From: Trichomonas vaginalis G3 | Taxonomy: Eukaryota; Parabasalia; Trichomonadida; Trichomonadidae | Direction of reading: 5' to 3' | NCBI RefSeq assembly: GCF_026262505.1 | Contig: NC_067203.1 | Span: 7,936,001 to 8,000,000, forward strand | DNA length: 64,000 nt | Part shown: piece after piece, positions 57,086-64,000 of the stretch | How the letters are laid out: each line of letters opens with the position of its first letter | Position numbering within the stretch: position 1 is the stretch's first letter | The notes under the pieces: model-generated | Database searches by the model: none | What the model was told of the DNA's origin: nothing | What the model saw: only the letters and a program-made list of their open reading frames with translations | Made by a program: the position numbers and the translations under genes

Positions 57086-58394
57086 TCATTAAACAATAAC
57101 GAATATAAAATGATAGAAATTATGATAAAACAATGATAAATATGAAATTAAATATAATGTGATAAAATAATGATAAATATGAAAAGAAAGAGAATCTCAT
57201 TAAATAATGATCAAAATGAAAAGAGATAGAATAATAAAAAGAAATTAGTCAAAATAAATAGAATTATATAAAACTATGATAAATTTAAATAGAAAGGTGA
57301 TGGTATGATATAATGATAAATATGAAAAGAAAGAGAATATAAGAAATGAATGATAAATATTTAACTAAAAAGAATAGCATAAAACAATGATAATTATGAT
57401 AAGAAAGATAATGTCATTAAGTAATGATAATCATGAAAATATGGCAGTCCCAACGGGAACCGCGGTAATTTACCAAGGTTTCCGCACACCGGTTCCTTTT
57501 TTTAGGAATTTTTTAGATTAAAAAATATGCTTTGTAAATCATTTTTTGTAAATCGGCAAAAATTTGGAAATATTCTGACGACAATAAATCTGGGAATAGT
57601 ATTTTAAATACGAGAACAACCTATTTAAAAGTGTTTCGCTCGATTTTGTATAATTTCAAATTTTCGCATATAGCTTTCCGTGAATTACCGTGATTTTACC
57701 GCCACATCAATAGTTTACGACACTTTTTCCGTAAATTGAGTAGTTTACTGCACTTTTTCCGTAAAATTGAGTTACGGGAATCCGTAAGATTACCGTACCT
57801 CACTTCTAGTTGAAAATAGCATTAGTATATAATAAATAGATATATTATTCATATTTTTGATTTTGAATTACGGAAAAAGTGAGTTCAGAACTTCCAATTA
57901 TTATTTGATTAATTATGTTAAAAATACTATAAGGAATTAAAATACATAATGTTGAAATTTGAATTACGGAAAAAGTGAGAGTGAAAGTGAAGTGAAAAAG
58001 TAAGATATTTTTTGTTGAAATAATCATAGTTGTACAATTTTGAAACTATATGTAAAGCTATAAATTGAATAAATTCAAAAACAAAAATTGTTTATTCTTA
58101 TTAATAAATTTATATTAATCAATATTTGAACAACCCGTAATTAAAATTGAATTCCTCTTAAAATTTAATCCATACGTTAATTTTTAATTTGCTCGGCGAA
58201 TGCCGAGCTTCCCTACTTCTCTTGTCATTCCTTCAAAAACTCTAATCTCATCGCACTTACAAACATCATGATTTGATGTATTGTCGAGAAATCTTAGACT
58301 TGTTTGTCATTTGATTATAGCATTTGAAAGTCATCTCGAAAATCGATTAACAAGACAATTTCCCAAACATCTACATACAAGTAGATGATGGTAA

Positions 58395-58825
58395 ACCCAT
58401 TAGAGTTGTTTTGCTATGATTCCTCCAATCTTATGATGAGAAAAATCATATCAAAACAGCTCTAATCGAACATTCTACACAGCTTAGCATCCAGCTAGTT
58501 CCAAGTAATGCGATTACAACATCAACGGCCAAAGCCTTTCAGAGTCCTTTAATCATTTCTTCTCATCTCAATGTGAAGTGGCCCCAAACGAACTACAAGC
58601 TGACGTTACAACGCATTACAACCCGGTTAATACGAGCATATACATTAGAGCTGCTTTGTTATGATCTCCCTCATCAATTGATGAGAGATCTCATTATGAA
58701 GCAGCTCCAATCGAACTAAAAACCTACATACAAATGAGTGAAAACAAACTCATTAGAGTTGTGTTGCTTTGATTTCTCTCATCAGAAGATGAGAGATACC
58801 AGAACAAAACAACTCTAATCAAACT
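58395..58825. repeat. three related hairpins
   Basis: Copies near 58398-58468, 58646-58716 and 58755-58823. Each has a left arm like TTAGAGTTGTTTTGCTATGA, a loop around CAATTGATGAG or CAGAAGATGAG, and a right arm like CAAAACAGCTCTAATCGAA. Arms are imperfectly complementary within and between copies. The surrounding sequences CATTAGAG and AACATTCTACACAGCTTAGC also repeat. Confidence 0.65.
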
Positions 58826-59153
58826 TTCTACACAACTCAGCACAGTATCAATGCAAAGTAATGCGTCTGTATCGTTAACAAGCAAAGTTGTTTCGGGTCC
58901 TTCCATTTTGGAAGAATTCGGAACAACTTTGCGAATTGATAGTGTAAACCCATATACATGAAAGCGTGCATGCATAAAGACAGGTATTGTCAGCAATGAC
59001 TACCTGCCCAGCTATGAGTGATCAGAGAATTACCATCTCAGGCTTTTTGAGAACGTTTCAGCCAGGACCCTCGTATGTTGACTGTGAGAAAGGCATCCTT
59101 TATCTGAAATAGATGCTTTTCCAACAATCAAATTCGAAGATCTTCGACGTTGT

Positions 59154-59242
59154 TGTAAAAAGAGAAGGAGAAGGAAAGAAGAGGAAGGAGAGGAAGAAGG
59201 AAAGGAAAAGAAGAAGAAGAAAAAAAGAAAAAAAAGAAGGAC
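59154..59242 (+). repeat. polypurine tract
   Basis: About 85 bases almost entirely of A and G (AGAGAAGGAGAAGGAAAGAA onward). Such a tract can form triplex DNA. It is followed by a GC-rich hairpin GCCGAGGCGGCGGAGCCGCC at 59271-59297. Confidence 0.7.
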
Positions 59243-60069
59243 ATATTAAATATAATGCGCACTTAATAGTGCCGAGGCGGCGGAGCCGCCGAGGCGCGAC
59301 TTTTTTGACCCTATATTACCGCACGGCAATGTTTTTCTCGATTTTGTACAGCCCTACATGAAAAGAAAGATATTATCATAAAACAATGATGAATATGAAA
59401 AGAAAAAGAATTATACAACACAAGGTTGAATATGAAAAGAAAGAAAATGTCATAAAGCAATGATAAATATTAAAAAAGGAAAATATCATAAAACAATGAT
59501 AAAAATGAAAAGAAAGGGAATGTAATAAAACAATGATAAAAATGAAAAGAAAAAAAATTCCACAAAACAATGATAAATATGAAAAGAAAGAAAATGCCAT
59601 AAAACAATGATAAATATGAAAAGAAAGAGAAATTCATTAAACATTGATGGATATGAAAAGTAAGAGAATTTCATTAAACAATGATAAATATAAAAAGAAA
59701 GAAAATGTAATAAAACAATGATAAAAATGAAAAGAAAGAAAACTCCACAAAACAATGATAAATATAAAAAGAAAGAAAATGTCATAAAGCAATGATAAAT
59801 ATGAAAAGAAAAAGAAATTCATTAAACAATGATGGATATGAAAAGAAAAAAAGCTATATAACCCAATGATAAATATGAAAAGAAAAAGAATTGGATTAAA
59901 TAATGATAAATATGAAAAGAAAGAGGATTTCATTGAACAATGATAAATATGAAATTAAATATAATGTAATAAAATAATGATAAATATGAAAAGAAAGAAA
60001 ATATCATTAAATAATGATAAATATGAAAAGAAAGAAAATATCATTAAATAATGATAAATATGAAAAGAA

Positions 60070-60175
60070 AGATAATAAGTTTCCTATTAACATCAGCACC
60101 ATGTTCAATTAAGATTTTGACAATTTCGATTGAATTCGCTTTGATTGCAACAAAAAGAGGACTTTCATTAATATT
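60070..60175 (-). pseudogene. ankyrin-repeat fragment in the minisatellite (3)
   Basis: On the minus strand: NESPLFVAIKANSIEIVKIL then IEHGADVNRKL. Flanked on both sides by minisatellite units. Confidence 0.75.
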
Positions 60176-60597
60176 GAAAGAATTACATTAAACAATGTCA
60201 AATTTGAAAATAAAAAGAAAGATAATGTCATAAAACAATGATAAATTTGAAAAGAAAGATAATTTCATAAATCAATGATAAATATGAAAAGAAAGTGAAT
60301 TCCATGAAACTATGATAAATATGAAAAGAAAGTGAATTTCATGAAACTATGAGAAATATGAAAAGAAAGAGAATTTTATAAAGCAATTATAAATATGAAA
60401 AGAAAGAGAATTTTATAAAGCAATTATAAATATGAAAAGAAAGAGAATTTTATAAAGCAATTATAAATATGAAAAGAAAGAAAATCCAATAAAACAATGA
60501 TAAATATTAAAAGAATGAGAATTCTATAAATCAAAAATAAATATGAAAAGAAAGAGAATATCATAAAGCAACGATAAATATGGAAAGAAAGAGAATA

Positions 60598-60705
60598 AGT
60601 CTCGTGTTAGCATCAGCGCCATGTTCAACTAAGAATTTGATAATTTCGATAGAATTCGTTTTGATTGCAATACTAAGAGGACATTCATTAATATTGAAAG
60701 AATTT
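60598..60705 (-). pseudogene. ankyrin-repeat fragment in the minisatellite (4)
   Basis: On the minus strand: NECPLSIAIKTNSIEIIKFL then VEHGADANTRL. The most 5' of the four fragments relative to the ankyrin gene start at 63266. Confidence 0.75.
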
Positions 60706-60874
60706 CATTAAACAATGTCAAATATGAAAATAAAAAGAATTTCATAAAACATTGATAAATATGAAAAGAAAGATAATACGATAAAATAATGAAAAATATA
60801 AAAACAAAGAGAATGCTATAAAGCAATGATAAACATGAAAAGAAATAAAACGGGATAAAACAATGATATATATA

Positions 60875-62174
60875 GGGTGTCCAAAGGTGCGTTTAGCACA
60901 GCGCTCTATATGAGACTATTAAAGGAGATATATGCTGATTATAAATATATAATAAAAAATATGAATATATGTATATGATGAGTATGTTGTATTTTGGCGC
61001 CATGCCGGGATATAAAATGAATTTTGAGACAAGAGGCGGTTTCGCGGGAAATTTTGGCGGGATTTTTTTCATTTTTTTAATGAATCATAAAGAAAACATC
61101 CTCGCTCTTGCAAAAAAATGCAAAGACTGTAAAAAAATCTACGAGACATTGGTAAAATGCTTCGGTATGGATGCTCCTAGCTATTCCACTGTAACGTATC
61201 ATGTTAGGATGTATCACTTCATGAACAAAAAGGCGCCCATCATAAAAATTGACAAAAAATCGCCGGATCAAAGAAAAATCAAAGCAATTCTTCAAGTGCT
61301 AGATGAAGACCCAAGAGCATCACTCAGAAGGATAGAGGAGATGACAAAGATACCACGTACAACAGTCAGTTATTATCTGCACAATTATTTGAACTACAAA
61401 CTAGCGTATACACGTTGGGTTCCGCACAACCTTAATTCAGTTCAAAAAAAATCTAGTGTCCAATCTTCGAAAGAGCTCCTCTCTATATTGGGTGCGTATC
61501 AATCCAAGAAGTTTCGCTTTTTAGTAACAGGGGACGAGTCTTGGTTTCAATATGCAACAAAAGCCAAAATCATGTGGATCCCGAAGGATGAAAATCCGCA
61601 AACATTCCCGAAGAAAAAAATTGACACACCAATGATGATGTTGTCGGTTTTTTGGGGTGTGAATGGCATCATCGCAATTGATATTCTTCAAAAACCTAAT
61701 ACGATGAATGCTCAGTATCTAATTGACAATGTTCTTACTCAAATTATCAATTCTGATGAGTTTGAGAAATCCAAACAACAAAAACAAAAGTTTGCAATTC
61801 ATTTTGATAATTCAAGAGTTCACAAAAGTCATAAGGTAATGAATTACTTGGTGGAAAACAATGTCAAAGTTGTTCCAAACCCAATTTATTCACCTGATAT
61901 TGCACCCTCTGACTTTTATTTATTCGGCACGCTAAAAAAGAGAGCTGAAGGACGCGAATTCGCGAGTCCAGATGATCTTGAAAATTTTGTAAGAGAGCAA
62001 TTTGAGAAATTTTCTCATGATGATTTAAAGCGTGTCTTTCAAGCCTGTATCGATCGCTGCGAACGCGTGATTGAATCCAATGGTGATTATATTTAAATAA
62101 ACTTTATATATATGTAACTTGTTTATTTCTATTCGCAGTATTCAGGTTTGTGCTAAACACACCTTTGGACACCC
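60875..62174 (+). mobile_element. complete mariner (Tvmar-like), about 1300 bp
   Basis: Ends are GGGTGTCCAAAGGTGCGTTT at the left and the reverse complement (AAACACACCTTTGGACACCC) at the right: about 26 bases with one difference, flanked by TA on both sides as expected for mariner target duplication. It contains one intact transposase gene. It interrupts the 37-bp minisatellite, so it inserted after the array grew. A second copy starts at 63609. Confidence 0.93.
61080..62096 (+). CDS. mariner transposase, D34D type
   Basis: A protein of 338 residues from MNHKENILALAKKCKDCKKI, the normal size for mariner. The N-terminal 110 residues hold two helix-turn-helix regions, the second near SLRRIEEMTKIPRTTVSYYL. 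The catalytic domain has LVTGDESWFQYATK, then FAIHFDNSRVHKSHKVMNYL, then YSPDIAPSDFYLFGTLKKRA, with 34 residues between the second and third Asp. It cuts and pastes the element into TA sites. The frame extends 37 codons further upstream, but the Met at 61080 fits the family start. The WVPHNLN motif just before the catalytic domain is also typical. All key residues are present, so it may be active. Confidence 0.93.
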   Translation: MNHKENILALAKKCKDCKKIYETLVKCFGMDAPSYSTVTYHVRMYHFMNKKAPIIKIDKKSPDQRKIKAILQVLDEDPRASLRRIEEMTKIPRTTVSYYLHNYLNYKLAYTRWVPHNLNSVQKKSSVQSSKELLSILGAYQSKKFRFLVTGDESWFQYATKAKIMWIPKDENPQTFPKKKIDTPMMMLSVFWGVNGIIAIDILQKPNTMNAQYLIDNVLTQIINSDEFEKSKQQKQKFAIHFDNSRVHKSHKVMNYLVENNVKVVPNPIYSPDIAPSDFYLFGTLKKRAEGREFASPDDLENFVREQFEKFSHDDLKRVFQACIDRCERVIESNGDYI

Positions 62175-62179
62175 TATAT

Positions 62180-62455
62180 AAACAGAAATAAAATCCAATG
62201 AAATAATGATTAATATGAAAAGAAAGAGAATGTTATTATATAATGATAAATATGAAAAGAAAGAGAATTTCATTAAATAATGATAAATATGAACAGAAAG
62301 AGAATGAGATAAAACAATGATAAATATGAAGAGATAGTGAATTTCATAAAACATTGATAAATATGAAAAGAAAGATAATATGATAAAATAATGATAAATA
62401 TGAAAAAAAAGAGATTGTCATCAAACAATGATAAATGTGAAAAGAAAGAGATTAT
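62180..62455. repeat. 37-bp minisatellite array, third block
   Basis: The same unit resumes after the mariner and runs into the ankyrin gene remnant near 62455. The frame of the latter ends in minisatellite residues (NLFLFTFIIV). Confidence 0.85.
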
Positions 62456-63266
62456 AAATTTTGTTGATGTCTTCTCCATTAGAAAGTAAAAAGGATGCAA
62501 TTTCATAATTTCCGAAATACATGCTTTCTGTTATTGAATCAAAAGTTTGTCCGAAATTTGATTTAAGGTAATTAGCAATTTCATAGTGATGATAATCCAA
62601 TGCTGTATTAATCATTTTATAAAATGATTTACCATCTTCAATCATTTGCATAAAAATGTTATTATTTCCGCCTTTAACAACATATTTTTCGGAGTCATAA
62701 GTGTATTTAGCTCCTAAGTTTTTCAAGTAGTTGAAACATAATTCTGATCCATATTTAATTGCACAATCAAGTGGTGTGATATAATGTATTTTCTTATTAA
62801 TATCAAGATTTGGGAATTTACTCTTAAATTCATCAACTTTATCCCATGCAATGTAGTATAATGGAGATTCTGTTGGATATAAATTCAGAATTTCTTCTTC
62901 TTTCTTTTTAGGTTTGAAGTTTTCAAATTTGAAACCTTTATAATGTAACAATGCTGCTAATTTTTTATTGATTGGTTTGTTGATGTATGAAAATTCGTTT
63001 GATATCTTTTGGTAAAGTTCTGTAAATAATTTAATATCTTTAACACGAACTAGTGAAATACCATCAATCAAGCGAAGCGACATCTAGATAGTTATTTTGT
63101 TATTTGTAATGAATTCTATAATTTGTGAAGATATTTGTAAAATATTATCGGAATTGACGCTCCAAATAAGTTTTGAAGCTTGACTGGGGTATCTGAGTAC
63201 TTCGATTGGCTTAAGATCACTATAATCACATTCATTTTCATATTCTGATTCCTCTGAGCTTGACAT
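62421..63266 (-). pseudogene. ankyrin/DUF3447 host gene, 5' part, disrupted
   Basis: The 5' part of a Trichomonas-type ankyrin gene. It starts MSSSEESEYENECDYSDLKP at 63266 and contains one in-frame TAG at 63084-63086. Directly after it a frame MSLRLIDGISLVRVKDIKLF continues for 220 residues. That part has a DUF3447-type region: TPLDCAIKYGSELCFNYLKN, then YVVKGGNNNIFMQMIEDGKS and NTALDYHHYEIANYLKS, ending EIASFLLSNGEDINKIYN. It then passes into minisatellite. Four further ankyrin units lie downstream at 60.7-56.0 kb. The gene is therefore cut by a stop codon, by array growth, by a mariner and by a foreign segment. The frame from 63083 could be a shortened protein if translation starts there. 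Confidence 0.75.
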
Positions 63267-63608
63267 GATTTGTAAATTTTTGGCTGTGACACTTTTGAGG
63301 ACAAATTTATGATTTTATATATTTTACATTGGTCTTCATCATACATAAGTATTTTTGCATATTCGAATTGGTAAAAATGCATTGCTAACCAATATCAAAA
63401 ATTTTCAATATCGCCATTTTTGATTTCCTACTGAGTTGCATCTGAATTCAATGCTTATTATCCACTTGTTGTGATGCTACAAAGCCTTTGGTTTGATCCA
63501 TCATTATGCGGTTCTATCCACATCAAATAGTGATTTCATCATCAGATCTTCACTTGGCCTTTCATGAGAATTTATCCAAGATCATCGCTCTTTGTGCTAG
63601 AATATATA
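63267..63608. other. intergenic DNA upstream of the ankyrin remnant
   Basis: AT-rich sequence without a supported gene; it would contain the promoter of the ankyrin gene. It ends at the TA before the second mariner. Confidence 0.45.
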
Positions 63609-64000
63609 GGGTGTCCAAAGGTGCGTTTAGCACAGCGCGCTATATGAGACTATTAAAGGAGATATATGCTGATTATAAATATATAATAAAAAATATGAAT
63701 ATATGTATATGATGAGTATGTTGTATTTTGGCGCCATGCCGGGATATAAAATGAATTTTGAGACAAGAGGCGGTTTCGCGGGAAATTTTGGCGGGATTTT
63801 TTCATTTTTGTAATGAATCATAAAGAAAACATCCTCGCTCTTGCAAAAAAATGCAAAGACTGTAAAAAATCTACGAGACATTGGTAAAATGCTTCGGTAT
63901 GGATGCTCCTAGCTATTCCACTGTAACGTATCATGTTAGGATGTATCACTTCATGAACAAAAAGGCGCCCATCATAAAAATTGACAAAAAATCGCCGGAT
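63609..64000 (+). mobile_element. second mariner copy, truncated by the window edge
   Basis: It begins GGGTGTCCAAAGGTGCGTTT after TA and follows the first copy almost base for base in the same orientation. Differences include CGCGCTATATG for CGCTCTATATG and one A fewer in the run after GACTGT (six rather than seven, near 63862), which shifts the transposase frame early. This copy is therefore unlikely to encode a working transposase. The rest is outside the window. Confidence 0.92.

Larger units (their letters stand above)
54960..57437. repeat. 37-bp minisatellite array, first block
   Basis: Imperfect tandem copies of GATAAATATGAAAAGAAAGA plus GAATTTCATTAAACAAT. Because 37 is not a multiple of three, frames through it repeat every three units as 37-residue hydrophobic runs (FLFIFIIALLH, SFFSYLSLF); these are not proteins. 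Two ankyrin fragments are embedded at 56018-56112 and 56978-57085. Confidence 0.9.
57440..59355. other. foreign segment interrupting the minisatellite
   Basis: About 1.9 kb without minisatellite units or a supported gene. Its left part has several TTACGGAAAAAGTGAG and CACTTTTTCCGTAAATTG copies in both orientations (57700-57980). Its centre has a hairpin family (58390-58825). Its right part has a purine tract and a GC-rich hairpin. The stretches GCTCGATTTTGTATAATT near the left and CTCGATTTTGTACAGCCC at the right edge are similar. It may be a composite non-autonomous insertion. Confidence 0.5.
59356..60870. repeat. 37-bp minisatellite array, second block
   Basis: It continues the first block with the same unit and resumes directly after the foreign segment. 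It holds two more ankyrin fragments (60070-60175 and 60598-60705) and ends at the mariner insertion. Confidence 0.9.

Noticed and set aside
55210-60826. Many hydrophobic minus-strand open frames resembling membrane proteins (FLFIFIIV, SFFSYLSLF)
   Set aside because: They follow the 37-bp minisatellite in rotating frames. They have no independent codon pattern or domain.

Overview
The window reads as nuclear DNA of a trichomonad parabasalid, most like Trichomonas vaginalis. The DNA is strongly AT-rich, but the two ribosomal-protein genes are GC-rich and intronless. Several stop codons sit in a UAAA context. ATG codons lie a few bases from Inr-like or CCTTT motifs. There is an ankyrin/DUF3447 gene remnant of the kind amplified in this organism, two mariner copies with D34D chemistry, and two Maverick/Polinton elements. 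All family assignments are by eye from the translated sequence; no database search was run.

Layout: (1) 1 to about 20.47 kb is Polinton A, whose left end lies outside the window. Its visible parts are a phage-collar-type fibre, an integrase, a small amphipathic pVI-like protein, an HNH endonuclease, two KilA-N proteins, a packaging ATPase, an SF3 helicase, a penton-like protein, a double-jelly-roll major capsid and several structural proteins. It ends in satellite and hairpin repeats. Its DNA polymerase is not in view. (2) 20.5-27.5 kb is host DNA with a BUD32-type kinase (KEOPS), RPL13A, a membrane acyltransferase-like protein whose catalytic HX4D motif is missing, and RPLP0. (3) 27.8-30.36 kb is a pogo/Tigger-like transposase in two overlapping frames, with a C-terminal region that resembles a catalytically dead ubiquitin-specific protease. 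(4) 30494-49954 is Polinton B, fully bounded: ends in AG...CT, about 1.09-kb terminal inverted repeats, and a perfect 6-bp target duplication AAGGAA. It carries a PolB with an HNH-like insertion, a primase-helicase, an integrase, a fibre, capsid proteins and an ATPase; several parts are broken. (5) 49975-51209 is a 122-bp tandem array closed by inverted ends. (6) 52735-53997 is a host coiled-coil protein gene. (7) 54.96-64 kb is an ankyrin-type host gene pulled apart by a 37-bp minisatellite, a roughly 1.9-kb foreign segment and a complete mariner; a second mariner copy runs off the right edge.

In both Polintons the gene set matches the logic of a virus-like element: PolB, primase-helicase and integrase for replication and insertion, and capsid, penton, ATPase and membrane-active proteins for particle assembly. 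The two belong to different families with barely alignable capsids, yet their fibre tips are nearly identical. The most unusual observations are that fibre-tip exchange, the transposase fused to a USP-like domain, the HNH-like insert in PolB, a gene lying inside B's terminal repeats, and the breakup of the ankyrin gene by minisatellite.
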